Assembly (NCBI GenBank): GCA_964579675.1
Contig: CAZOIA010000034.1
Span: forward strand, 1-37,099
Reading direction: 5' to 3'
Length of the DNA stretch: 37,099 nt
Origin: CAZOIA01 sp964579675
Lineage (GTDB): Bacteria; Planctomycetota; Phycisphaerae; UBA1845; PWPN01
Part shown: in pieces, positions 15,516 to 23,737 of the stretch
Numbering within the stretch: position 1 is the first letter of the stretch
Layout: every line of letters starts with the position of its first letter
The notes under the pieces: model-generated
What the model saw: only the letters and a program-made list of their open reading frames with translations
Databases searched by the model: none
Told to the model about the DNA's origin: nothing
Translations under genes and position numbers: made by a program

Positions 15516-15543
15516 TTAGACGCTCATGAGATTTGCAGGTTCC
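15516..15543 (-). promoter_or_regulatory. ECF-type autoregulatory promoter
   Basis: On the minus strand GGAACCT (15537-15543) is followed by exactly 15 bp and then GTCTAA (15516-15521). This matches the sigma-E-type consensus GGAACTT-N15-GTCTAA at 12 of 13 positions, directly upstream of an ECF sigma gene. The -10 ends one base before the ATG at 15514. Confidence 0.65.
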
Positions 15544-15770
15544 ACGCACGAGGCCGGTTTCGTCAGATTGACCCTCCTAATGATGCTGTGGACCGGGAGC
15601 CGGGTCAACCGCCCCCTTCTTTCGTACGCGAGAGGTCCGGGAAAGTTGCGGTTGGGGTGGGCGCCGCTTCCTTTGCCGATATACTGGGGTTGGACTCGGA
15701 GTCCGAGTTTTCTGCCCATTTTGCGCGGATGATTTGACAACGGGCCTGGCGCCGGGTGCGTGTCTGTGAG

Positions 15771-15875
15771 CCGGGCGGTCCTGCGCCCGGGTAACATACC
15801 CGGCCCGAGGACGGGCCGGCTCGCGACGGGTGGGCTCGCGACGGGCGGGCCTCGCGAGGGGCTGGCTCGCCGATA
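15771..15875. repeat. Cluster of short hairpins upstream of psd
   Basis: Overlapping perfect hairpins include CCGGGCG/CGCCCGG (15771-15790), CCGGGT-AACAT-ACCCGG (15787-15803) and GGCCCG-AGGA-CGGGCC (15802-15817). A short tandem array of GGCTCGCGACGGG-type units follows. The wider gap 15515-15946 also holds the ECF promoter, a -10-like GATAAT at 15911-15916 that could serve psd, and the psd Shine-Dalgarno at 15932-15938. No gene is visible in it. Confidence 0.6.
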
Positions 15876-15946
15876 GATGTCTGTTGGCTTGTGGCCGAAG
15901 GCCGCCGTGGGATAATGAGGGCCCTTTTTTGGGGGAGGTTCCGGCA

Positions 15947-16696
15947 ATGCGAGTTCCACTGGCACCGGCTGGTCGTCGGGAAATGGTGATCATCACCTTG
16001 TTGTTCGGAGGCGTGGCAGCGGTGGGTTACCTTGCCGCCGCCCGGGGCTATGGCTGGGGGTTGCCCCTGGGCGTGCTGTTCACGCTGCTCTGGGCGGGTC
16101 TGCTGGCGTTCTTCCGCGATCCCAACCGGGTGACGCCGGAGGAACCCGGGATCCTGGTCGCTCCCGCCGATGGTAAGATCACGGAGACCACGAGCCTCGA
16201 TCAGCACGAGGACATCGGAGGCCCCGCCACGCTCATCGGCATATTCCTGAGCATCTTCGACGTGCACGTGAATCGGAGCCCATGCGCGGGTGTCGTCGAG
16301 GCGATGCGATACCGTCCCGGGCGGTTCCTGGACGCCCGCGATAACCGTTCGGGCGAGCTGAACGAGGCCAACACGATTGTCATTAAGCCGGAAGACCCGG
16401 GGGAGGGGCCGGTGGTCGTTCGGCAAATCGCGGGCAAGATCGCCCGGCGGATCGTATGCAGCGTTAAGGTCGGGGATCGGGTGGAGGCGGGGCAGCGGAT
16501 CGGGCTGATCAAGTTCGGCTCACGGACCGAGCTGATCGTACCGGCCAACTGCCGGTATACCCCGGCGGTTCAGGTCGGCGACCGGGCCCGCGGAGCCGCC
16601 ACCATCCTGGCCCGCCGGGCCGCCGGCTTCGCCGGTGACGAGCATACCGTCGGCCAGGCAGGGAGCTGGGCCAATGCTCAAGCCCGTTCGGGGTGA
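15947..16696 (+). CDS. psd: Phosphatidylserine decarboxylase
   Basis: A 249-aa membrane-associated enzyme that decarboxylates phosphatidylserine to phosphatidylethanolamine, using a pyruvoyl group made by self-cleavage. The cleavage site is the Gly-Ser of IKFGSRTEL (G191-S192), which separates a large beta chain from a short alpha chain. Other family residues are in APADGKI (D75) and DVHVNR (H107). Two hydrophobic segments (about 12-30 and 38-55) precede the RDPNR motif, as in the short archaeal-type or Psd-A subfamily. The ATG at 15947 has GGGGAGG about 8 nt upstream; an in-frame extension upstream lies in the hairpin cluster and is unlikely. The 3' end overlaps pssA by 23 bp, so the two consecutive steps of PE synthesis are translationally linked. 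Confidence 0.92.
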   Translation: MRVPLAPAGRREMVIITLLFGGVAAVGYLAAARGYGWGLPLGVLFTLLWAGLLAFFRDPNRVTPEEPGILVAPADGKITETTSLDQHEDIGGPATLIGIFLSIFDVHVNRSPCAGVVEAMRYRPGRFLDARDNRSGELNEANTIVIKPEDPGEGPVVVRQIAGKIARRIVCSVKVGDRVEAGQRIGLIKFGSRTELIVPANCRYTPAVQVGDRARGAATILARRAAGFAGDEHTVGQAGSWANAQARSG

Positions 16697-17657
16697 AGGC
16701 GAACAACCGGGCCGACCTAAGCGACCGCGGCGCCGGCGGCTGCGGACCATTGCCATGCTCCCGACGCTGCTCACGCTCGGGAACCTCTACTTCGGATTCG
16801 CCGCGGTCTACTACTGCGGGCGCGAGATGCAGGACCTCGGGGCCGGACGCCAGGCGAGCGAGGTCCAGACGCTCAAGAGCCCATTCTTCGAGGCCCGGGC
16901 GCCCTCCTTTCTGTCGATTGCGGTCTGGATGGTGATCGGGGCAATGATCTGCGATGCCCTGGACGGGCGGGTCGCCCGCAAGACCGGGCAGTCCAGCCGG
17001 TTCGGCGAGCAACTCGACTCGCTGGCGGACATCGTGAGCTTCGGGTTGGCCCCGGCTCTGATGATGGTGACGCTGGTGCAGCGCGAGTTGTCGCAGTGGG
17101 GGCATTCGCCGTTTGGGTTCGAAGAGTTCGGTCAGGCGGCGGTGTTCATCGGGGCGATCTACGTCTGCTGCACGGGGCTTCGACTCGCGCGGTTCACGGT
17201 GGAAGCGACGGCGGAAGAGGCAGCCCACCAGGGATTCCGCGGCATGCCCTCGCCGGGTGCCGCCGGCGCGGTCGCCAGTCTCATCTTCCTCCACGACCAT
17301 CTGGACGCGCCTCCACCCTACGGCTGGCCGCTAGCCGCCGGCTTCATCGTCCGCGTCCTACCGTTGTGCACGCTCCTGATTGCCCTGCTCATGGTCAGCC
17401 GCGTCCCCTACACCCACGCGGTTAGCCTGTTTCTGCGGCGCCGGCCGTTCGGGCACGTGATCCCCGTGCTGCTGCTTGTCCCGCTGCTTCTGCGCTACAC
17501 CGAGCAGGTATTGGCCATCGCCGCGTGGAGTTTCGTCGCCAGCGGGTTCGTCGGTTTCGCCTGGCGGAGGATGAAAGTCCGGCCCGTACCAGCGGAGACG
17601 GAGACTGACGAACGTGACGAATCCATCGGCCCTGAAGTGAGACAACGGGTCCAATGA
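16674..17657 (+). CDS. pssA: CDP-diacylglycerol--serine O-phosphatidyltransferase
   Basis: A 327-aa integral membrane enzyme making phosphatidylserine from CDP-diacylglycerol and serine, the substrate of the Psd encoded just upstream. The CDP-alcohol phosphotransferase signature D-G-x2-A-R-x8-G-x3-D-x3-D is complete in CDALDGRVARKTGQSSRFGE followed by QLDSLAD (about 94-119). Several hydrophobic helices follow (FGLAPALMMVTLV, AAVFIGAIYVCC, AGFIVRVLPLCTLLIALLMV, HVIPVLLLVPLLL). An arginine-rich N-terminal stretch (RPKRPRRRRLR) precedes the first helix. I chose the ATG at 16674, with GGAG upstream, over a GTG at 16635. It overlaps psd by 23 bp at its start and shares ATGA with gltX at its end, indicating one operon. 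Confidence 0.92.
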   Translation: MLKPVRGEGEQPGRPKRPRRRRLRTIAMLPTLLTLGNLYFGFAAVYYCGREMQDLGAGRQASEVQTLKSPFFEARAPSFLSIAVWMVIGAMICDALDGRVARKTGQSSRFGEQLDSLADIVSFGLAPALMMVTLVQRELSQWGHSPFGFEEFGQAAVFIGAIYVCCTGLRLARFTVEATAEEAAHQGFRGMPSPGAAGAVASLIFLHDHLDAPPPYGWPLAAGFIVRVLPLCTLLIALLMVSRVPYTHAVSLFLRRRPFGHVIPVLLLVPLLLRYTEQVLAIAAWSFVASGFVGFAWRRMKVRPVPAETETDERDESIGPEVRQRVQ

Positions 17658-19144
17658 GCGATCGATCCGGGCTCAGGGTGCGGTTCGCGCCGTCGCCGAC
17701 GGGCCATCTGCATGTCGGCAGCGCGCGGACGGCGCTGTTCAACTGGCTGCTGGCGCGGAAGACCGGCGGCACGTTCATCCTTCGCATCGAGGATACCGAC
17801 ACCGCCCGCAACGTCCAAGGGGCCGAGCGGAAAATTGTGCAGGACCTGCGCTGGCTCGGCCTCGACTGGGACGAAGGGATCGACGTCGGTGGGCCGAACG
17901 GACCCTACTGCCAGTCGCAACGGCTCGATCTTTACGAGGCGGCGGTCAAGGAACTGCTCGACGCCGGCAACGCCTACTACGCCTTCGATACACCTGAAGA
18001 GCTGGAGGCGATGCGAGAGCGGGCACAGGCCGAAAAACGGACGTTTGCCTATCCGCGACCAGCCAGCTTCCCTGATGCCGATGACGTGAACGGAGCTCGC
18101 CGGGCCGGCAAGCCGGCCGTCGTCCGTTTCAAGATGCCCGGCCAGGACATCACCGTCCATGACGAAGTGATGGGTGACGTGACGATAACCGCGGGCGAGC
18201 TCGATGACTTTGTCATCGGCAAGGCGGACGGCATGCCGACCTATCACCTGGCCAACGTCGTCGATGACCACGCGATGAGCGTCGATCTCGTGCTTCGCGG
18301 GCAGGAGTTCCTCGCTCAGACTCCCCGGCACATCGCCCTCCAGCGGGCGCTGAGGTTTCCGACGCCCCGCTACGTCCACATGCCGCTGACTCTGGACATG
18401 AAGGGGCGGAAACTCTCCAAGCGCGACGGCGCGGTCGAGGTGCACCTGTTCCGCCGGGCCGGCTACCTGCCCGAGGCACTGCTCAACTTCATCGCCCTGC
18501 TCGGCTGGAACCCCGGCGGCGATCGCGAGAAGATGACGATCGACGAGATGATCGAGCTGTTCAGCATTGAGCGGATGAACCGGGTCAACGCCAGGTTCGA
18601 TCGCGACAAGCTCCTGGCGTTCAACACCGATGCCACCGCCGCCGCGAGCGAGGAGCGCCTTTTGGCTGCGTTCGACGACTGGGTTTCCGTGAACCCGTCG
18701 TCACCAATCGCACACGCCCGACTCGACGCCGACGCCAAACGCACGCTGCTGAGAGTCAACAAGGGATTCCGCACGTTCGCCGACGTCGAAACCAAGAGCG
18801 GGTTCCTCTATAAGGCCGACGACGCCGTCGAGTACGACCCGGCCGCGGTCAAGAAAACCCTCGCCAAAGGCGACAACGCGGGCTTCAAGATGCTCGAAAG
18901 CCTTCTGCCCCGACTCGAAGCAACCGACCCGTGGAATGCTGAGACCCTGGAAGCGCTTATCAGGGACGTGTGCGAATCGCAGGCGGTGGGTATGGGCAAG
19001 GTCGCCCAGCCGATCCGGGTCGCGGTCTCCGGCACCACGATCAGCCCGGCCATCTTCGATACGCTGGTCCTACTCGGCAAAGATAAGACGGTGAATCGAA
19101 TCCGCCGCGCTCTGGCTGGCCGGAAAAACGGTCGCTGTCCGTAG
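17654..19144 (+). CDS. gltX: Glutamyl-tRNA synthetase
   Basis: A 496-aa class I aminoacyl-tRNA synthetase that charges tRNA(Glu), and in many bacteria tRNA(Gln), with glutamate in the cytosol. The HIGH-type motif is in PSPTGHLHVG (13-22). The KMSKS-type motif is KLSKR (253-257). FILRIEDTDTAR and the C-terminal anticodon-binding helical part are typical, and the length matches the family. The ATG overlaps the pssA stop (ATGA), so it is co-transcribed with the phospholipid genes, a linkage that gives no clear functional clue. Whether the enzyme is discriminating or not cannot be told. The next gene converges on it, 92 bp away. Confidence 0.97.
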   Translation: MSDRSGLRVRFAPSPTGHLHVGSARTALFNWLLARKTGGTFILRIEDTDTARNVQGAERKIVQDLRWLGLDWDEGIDVGGPNGPYCQSQRLDLYEAAVKELLDAGNAYYAFDTPEELEAMRERAQAEKRTFAYPRPASFPDADDVNGARRAGKPAVVRFKMPGQDITVHDEVMGDVTITAGELDDFVIGKADGMPTYHLANVVDDHAMSVDLVLRGQEFLAQTPRHIALQRALRFPTPRYVHMPLTLDMKGRKLSKRDGAVEVHLFRRAGYLPEALLNFIALLGWNPGGDREKMTIDEMIELFSIERMNRVNARFDRDKLLAFNTDATAAASEERLLAAFDDWVSVNPSSPIAHARLDADAKRTLLRVNKGFRTFADVETKSGFLYKADDAVEYDPAAVKKTLAKGDNAGFKMLESLLPRLEATDPWNAETLEALIRDVCESQAVGMGKVAQPIRVAVSGTTISPAIFDTLVLLGKDKTVNRIRRALAGRKNGRCP

Positions 19145-19236
19145 TTGCCCCTGTGATTCCGGGCAACGCGGGCCGACGTCTAACCGAACATTCATTACTA
19201 AGACTGACCGACCTCGATAACAACGAGCCGCGGGTT

Positions 19237-20592
19237 TCAGCCCACCGGGCAGCCAAGGGCCTGGTGGTAGACGTCGAGGCAATGCCGGGCTGCGTCTTTC
19301 CACGAGAGCTTGCCCACCTCGATCCGTCCGTGCTGGCGCAGGGTGGATTGCAGCGATGGATGGCGAAGCACGGCAATGATCTTGTTGGCCATCTCGTTGA
19401 CATCCCAGAAATCGACCTTGAGGGCGTGGGTCACGAGCTCTGACACCCCGGACTGCTTGCTGATGATCACGGGCACGTCATTGGACATGGCTTCGAGGGG
19501 GGCAATGCCAAAGGGCTCGGAGACGCTGGGCATCACGTAGAGGTCAGCCATCCGGAAAACGCGTTCGACGTCATGGCCCCGCAGAAACCCGGTGAAAAGG
19601 ACTTTGTGCCCGATGCCCATCTTGGCTGCCAGTTCGATGGAGGTGCGGATCATGTCGCCCGACCCAGCCATGACAAACCGGACGTTATCCACCACTTCCA
19701 GAACCTTCCGGGCGGCGGCGAGGAAGTACTCGGGCCCCTTCTGCATCGTGATTCTGCCCAGGAAAAGCACGAGCTTCTCGTCGCGGCCAATGGCGGACAG
19801 TGACTGGGTCGGCCCGTTCCCGTCGAAATCGATCGCGTTGTATACGACCTGTACTCTCTCGGGCGGCACGCCGTAGCGCGAGGTGATGATGTTCTTGGTC
19901 AGGTAGCTGACGGCAATCACGCGGCTGGCCATGTGCATTCCCTGCCGCTCGATGTCGTAAATGCGCTGCTCGACGTGCTGGCCGCTGCGGTCGAATTCGG
20001 TGGAGTGAACGTGGACGATGAGGGGTTTTCCGGTCAGCGCGGCCACCGCGATCCCGGCCCGATAGGTCATCCAGTCGTGGGCATGGATGACGTCGAAGTG
20101 CTCCCGGAGCGCGAACTGCGTCGCCAGGCGTGCGTACCGCTCGACCTCGGCGAACATGTCGCCGTTGTAGTGGGGACCACCGGCGGTGGCCACCGCCCGC
20201 CCGGGGACATTCGCCGAGACCTCCGGAAAGGAAGAAATGCCGGCAGCTTCAAGAGCGGACACCCGTCGAGCGGCCAGTTCGGGATCGGCTGCTTCTTGTT
20301 GAGCATACTGCGCCGGGGTCTGGTAGCTGGACATCCCCAGCCCCGCTTCGATCAGCCGAAAGGTGACGTTCTCCAATCCTTCCATCCGATACACGGCGAA
20401 CCCCGGGCCCAGCCGGCTGGCCGGGGTCAGCAGCGTCACGTGGCTGCTGAAGCCTGTTTGAACCGGCTTGGGCAGCAGGAAAAGGACCTCGGTCCCGATC
20501 TCGCTCATGCCACGCGTCAGGCCGTGGCACGCCGTACCCAAACCGCCCGAAATGAAGGGCGGGAATTCCCAACCGAGCATGAGTACTCTCAT
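19237..20592 (-). CDS. GT4-family glycosyltransferase with glycogen-synthase-like N-terminus
   Basis: A 451-aa GT-B-fold glycosyltransferase. The N-terminal domain begins MRVLMLGWEFPPFISGGLGT, the nucleotide-sugar-binding K/G-x-G-G-L-type loop shared with starch/glycogen synthases (GT5). The C-terminal half has the GT4 pattern: LVLFLGRITMQKGPEYFLAA, then SVSEPFGIAPLEAMSNDVPV, which holds the E-x7-E motif for donor binding. There is no signal peptide. It probably acts in the cytosol on glycogen or a cell-surface glycan; acceptor and donor are unknown. GGGAG lies 10 nt upstream of the ATG. The ATG shares ATGA with an upstream open frame at 20589-21095. Confidence 0.88.
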   Translation of the reverse strand: MRVLMLGWEFPPFISGGLGTACHGLTRGMSEIGTEVLFLLPKPVQTGFSSHVTLLTPASRLGPGFAVYRMEGLENVTFRLIEAGLGMSSYQTPAQYAQQEAADPELAARRVSALEAAGISSFPEVSANVPGRAVATAGGPHYNGDMFAEVERYARLATQFALREHFDVIHAHDWMTYRAGIAVAALTGKPLIVHVHSTEFDRSGQHVEQRIYDIERQGMHMASRVIAVSYLTKNIITSRYGVPPERVQVVYNAIDFDGNGPTQSLSAIGRDEKLVLFLGRITMQKGPEYFLAAARKVLEVVDNVRFVMAGSGDMIRTSIELAAKMGIGHKVLFTGFLRGHDVERVFRMADLYVMPSVSEPFGIAPLEAMSNDVPVIISKQSGVSELVTHALKVDFWDVNEMANKIIAVLRHPSLQSTLRQHGRIEVGKLSWKDAARHCLDVYHQALGCPVG

Positions 20593-21095
20593 GTCTGAAC
20601 AACTCCCGAGTGGCTGGAGAGCCTGACTGGCTGGCTGCCTTGCGCACGCTTATCGTGATTGCAGAGAAGACGCGTGGGAAAGCGCCGTCGGGTCGGCCAC
20701 TTCGATTCCCCACCCGCCCCCATCTTCAGGTGAAGGTTGTAGGCCCGGGGAGGCACAGAAGCGGCTCCTATCCCCATTGGCCCCTGATCGCGTTGAAAAA
20801 AAGCCTCCATGCGGTCACCAGGGAACCGGTCCCGATACGACATCCCCGTTCTTCCCCGCCGGGTATCGAGAATCATCCAGACTGGCGCGCCAAGCTGCGG
20901 TCTACAGCGGCGCCCGCCGGTTCTCAGCGAGCATCCTGCGATGGGTACGACCAACGCCAGACTCATCGTCAACCGCGCCGAGAACGAATCGTCGGCTGAT
21001 GGCTGTCGAGCACCGAGCGCTCTGACAGTTCCATCGTGGTCAAACATATCTTGGATTTCAAATGCTGTCAAACCGGCGGCGGACAAGAAGCGCAT
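20589..21095 (-). CDS. Doubtful small gene overlapping the GT4 start
   Basis: An open frame of 168 codons whose TGA overlaps the GT4 ATG as ATGA, an arrangement typical of translational coupling. I do not recognise the product. It has a hydrophobic stretch (LTMSLALVVPIAGCSL) and many arginines. Third-position G+C appears lower than in neighbouring genes, and composition is not clearly protein-like, so it may be a decayed gene or chance. The surrounding 20593-21355 holds nothing else I can identify; the ribosome binding site of the next plus-strand gene is at 21342-21347. Confidence 0.2.
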   Translation of the reverse strand: MRFLSAAGLTAFEIQDMFDHDGTVRALGARQPSADDSFSARLTMSLALVVPIAGCSLRTGGRRCRPQLGAPVWMILDTRRGRTGMSYRDRFPGDRMEAFFQRDQGPMGIGAASVPPRAYNLHLKMGAGGESKWPTRRRFPTRLLCNHDKRAQGSQPVRLSSHSGVVQT

Positions 21096-21355
21096 GGTTT
21101 TTTTCCGAGGTTGGCTGGGGGGGCGACGGCCAGTGCGCCCGCAGAGCCCGCGGTTGGCAAAGCGACCCAGGCCCGACCAGCCCGCAGGTGAGTTCCCCAT
21201 TCTCCTCGCGAGTGCCCCGGGGCTGATTCGGGTTGAGACGGCACTGCCCTTCCCGGCGGCATTCCCCAACCTCGGCCGTGGCGCGGTAGAATGGGGAACT
21301 TGAGGCAGGGCAAGGATGGGACGTGCCCCAGGGGGTCAGCCTGAGGAGAAAAACG

Positions 21356-22678
21356 ATGAAGGATCGGCGGTTATCGCGACGGAATTTCCTGGGTCGGTCC
21401 GCCGGGGCGGCAGCGGCGGCGGGCCTGGTGGCACGGTCGGCCGGGTCGGCACAGCGCGCCCGGGGCGCCAACGATCGCCTGTCGGTGGGCATCGTCGGGC
21501 CGGGCAACCGCGGAAATACGCTCATGGAGTGGATCCACCGGCTCTCACCGGCAGAGAACGTCATGCTGACGGCAGTCTGTGACATTTGGAACCAGCGTCG
21601 CGAGGCGGGCGCGGCCCGCATCCGGCAGTGGACCGGTCAGACCCCGACCTCGTGCCGGACCATGGCCGAAATCTGCGAGCTCAAGAACGTGGACGTGCTG
21701 GTGATCGCGACTGCCGATTTCCAGCACGCCCCGCTCACGCGCCAGGCAGTGGAGGCGGGCAAGGATGTCTACGTGGAGAAACCGCTGGGATGCGACTTCG
21801 AGCAGATCAAGCTCGCCCGCGATGCGGTCCGGCGGACCGGGCGGGTCGTGCAGCTCGGCACCCAACGGCGAAGCCACGGCGTGCCATGGGCTGCCCGCGA
21901 CTTCGTCAAGAGCGGGGGTCTGGGCAGGGTCAGCTACGTGGAGATGGTGGACTCGCTCTTCCAGCAGCGGTGGCGGATCCCCGGGTCGGAATCCTCTCTG
22001 GTGCAAGGAGATACGAACTGGGAGGAGTTCTTGAGTTACACGCCGAAGGTGCCGTTCGACGCGCGGAAATACCGTGAATTCCGGTTGTTCTGGCCGTACT
22101 CGACGGGGATTTTCTGTCAATGGATGAGCCATACCGTCGATCTGGTGAATCTGGTGCTGGAGGAGACCCCGAAATCCGCGGTCGCCGGCGGGGGCGTGTG
22201 CGTGTGGAAAGACGGCCGCACGAATCCGGACACGGCCCAGTGTCTGGTTGAGTACCCGAGCGGGTGCCTGTTCAGTTATCACATGCGGCTGGGCAACGGG
22301 GCGAATGGCCGCACTTTGGCCTTCTACGGGACGAAGGGCACGCTCGATCTGTACGCGGGGATCGCCCATGGCGAAGGGGGCGGCGGCGAGGTTTTCACAA
22401 CGAATCCCGGTCGGTCGATTCCGGAGTATGCGACCGACGCCTCGAAACGGTTGCCGGACCGGGCCAAGGGTGGGCTCGTGCTGAAGGCCGAGCCCGACGG
22501 AGATCACATGTCCGACTTCTTTGCCGCGGTTCGCAGCCGCCGACCACCCCGCGCCGACATTGAGGCGGGCTTCGCCCATGCCCTGGCCACCACGATGGCC
22601 GGCATGTCGCTGAGGATGGGCCTCCGGGTGGAATACGACGCCGCGACCGATACGATCCGACCGACTGGGAAGGCATAG
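21356..22678 (+). CDS. Tat-exported Gfo/Idh/MocA family oxidoreductase
   Basis: A 440-aa member of the glucose-fructose oxidoreductase family with a Tat signal (RRLSRRNFLGRSAGAAAAAG), so it is predicted to be exported with its nicotinamide cofactor already bound, as known for Zymomonas GFOR. The Rossmann motif is VGIVGPGNRG, and the catalytic-lysine motif is VEKPLGC. RLFWPYSTGIFCQWMSHTVDLVN carries the family histidine region. GAGGAG lies 8 nt before the ATG at 21356; an upstream in-frame start lacks this. The substrate is probably a sugar or derivative. larB follows after 69 bp and nnrD after that, all on one strand. Planctomycetes carry many such exported members, and their physiological role is largely unsettled. 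Confidence 0.9.
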   Translation: MKDRRLSRRNFLGRSAGAAAAAGLVARSAGSAQRARGANDRLSVGIVGPGNRGNTLMEWIHRLSPAENVMLTAVCDIWNQRREAGAARIRQWTGQTPTSCRTMAEICELKNVDVLVIATADFQHAPLTRQAVEAGKDVYVEKPLGCDFEQIKLARDAVRRTGRVVQLGTQRRSHGVPWAARDFVKSGGLGRVSYVEMVDSLFQQRWRIPGSESSLVQGDTNWEEFLSYTPKVPFDARKYREFRLFWPYSTGIFCQWMSHTVDLVNLVLEETPKSAVAGGGVCVWKDGRTNPDTAQCLVEYPSGCLFSYHMRLGNGANGRTLAFYGTKGTLDLYAGIAHGEGGGGEVFTTNPGRSIPEYATDASKRLPDRAKGGLVLKAEPDGDHMSDFFAAVRSRRPPRADIEAGFAHALATTMAGMSLRMGLRVEYDAATDTIRPTGKA

Positions 22679-22747
22679 AGACCGGGTCCGCCCCCCCCGG
22701 CCTCCGGCCATGGCGTCTCCGGCCGATCGGCGCTATCATGAGTCCCC

Positions 22748-23677
22748 ATGGAAGAACCCGTGCTCAGGAAGCTGTTGGTCGACGTCCGGGCGAACCGGCG
22801 GACCATCGATCAGGCCGTCGAAGACCTGAAGCGTTTGCCATTCGAGGACCTCGGGTTTGCCAAGGTGGACCATCACCGGGCGCTGCGTTGCGGGTTCCCG
22901 GAGGTCATCTACTGTGAAGGGAAGCAGATTGACCAGGTAGTGTCGGTGGCGGCAGCTTGCCTGGCCCGCGGCGGGAACCTGCTCGCGACCCGCGCTTCAC
23001 CGGAGGTGGCCCAGGCGGTCAAGCGCCGATTCCGCCGGGCCCGGTACAACGAGATCGCCCGCACGATCACCATCCGGGAGGCGGCGAAGGGCCGGGAGCA
23101 ACCGGTCCGGCCCCCCGGGGAGGCATTCGTCGCGATCGTCTGTGCCGGCACCGCCGACATGCCCGTGGCCGAGGAGGCCCGTGAAACCTGCGAGATCATG
23201 GGCCAGCCCACCCGCCAGTTCTACGACGTGGGCGTGGCAGGGATCCATCGGCTGCTGGCCCACACGCAGGAGCTCAGCCGGGCCCGGGCCGTCGTCACCT
23301 GTGCCGGTATGGAGGGAGCGCTGGCTGGCGTCGTCGGCGGGCTGGTGGCCTGTCCGGTGATCGCCGTGCCCACCAGTGTGGGATACGGGGCGAGCCTGGG
23401 CGGCATCGCTCCCCTGCTGACCATGCTCAACAGTTGTGCCGCCGGGGTCTCGGTCGTGAACATCGACAACGGCTTCGGTGCCGGTTACATAGCAGCCCTC
23501 ATCTGTCGGGCCGGCAGTGCTGCGGTGAGCGATGATGCAGGTACCGGGGCGGGCTCGGGCCGCGCGTCCGCCCGCGGGCGAGCCACCTCGGCCAAGAAGC
23601 AAGCGGGCTCACCCAAGAAACGAACGGGCTCACACAAAAAGCAAGCGGGCTCGCCAAAGAAGCGGGCGACCCGCTAG
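22748..23677 (+). CDS. larB: Nickel-pincer cofactor biosynthesis protein LarB with basic C-terminal tail
   Basis: LarB carboxylates and hydrolyses nicotinic acid adenine dinucleotide, the first step toward the nickel-pincer nucleotide of lactate racemase and relatives. Residues 1-253 match the family: helical N-terminus (VDVRANRRTIDQAVEDL), then a PurE-like domain with VCAGTADMPVAEEA, CAGMEGALAG and LNSCAAGVSVVNIDNGFGAG. C230 in the last motif appears to match the reported nucleophile. Length to there fits the usual 250 aa. Residues 254-309 are an extra tail built of heptads such as KKQAGSP and KKRTGSH, rich in Lys, like histone H1 tails. No larA, larC or larE is seen in the window. A TATCAT box 9 nt before the ATG and the lack of a Shine-Dalgarno hint at a short-leader transcript. 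Confidence 0.88.
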   Translation: MEEPVLRKLLVDVRANRRTIDQAVEDLKRLPFEDLGFAKVDHHRALRCGFPEVIYCEGKQIDQVVSVAAACLARGGNLLATRASPEVAQAVKRRFRRARYNEIARTITIREAAKGREQPVRPPGEAFVAIVCAGTADMPVAEEARETCEIMGQPTRQFYDVGVAGIHRLLAHTQELSRARAVVTCAGMEGALAGVVGGLVACPVIAVPTSVGYGASLGGIAPLLTMLNSCAAGVSVVNIDNGFGAGYIAALICRAGSAAVSDDAGTGAGSGRASARGRATSAKKQAGSPKKRTGSHKKQAGSPKKRATR

Positions 23678-23737
23678 CTACCCGTTGATCGTCCGGGCGG
23701 GCGGGCTTGGCGACGTGAACGACCATCCGCGGTCCTG

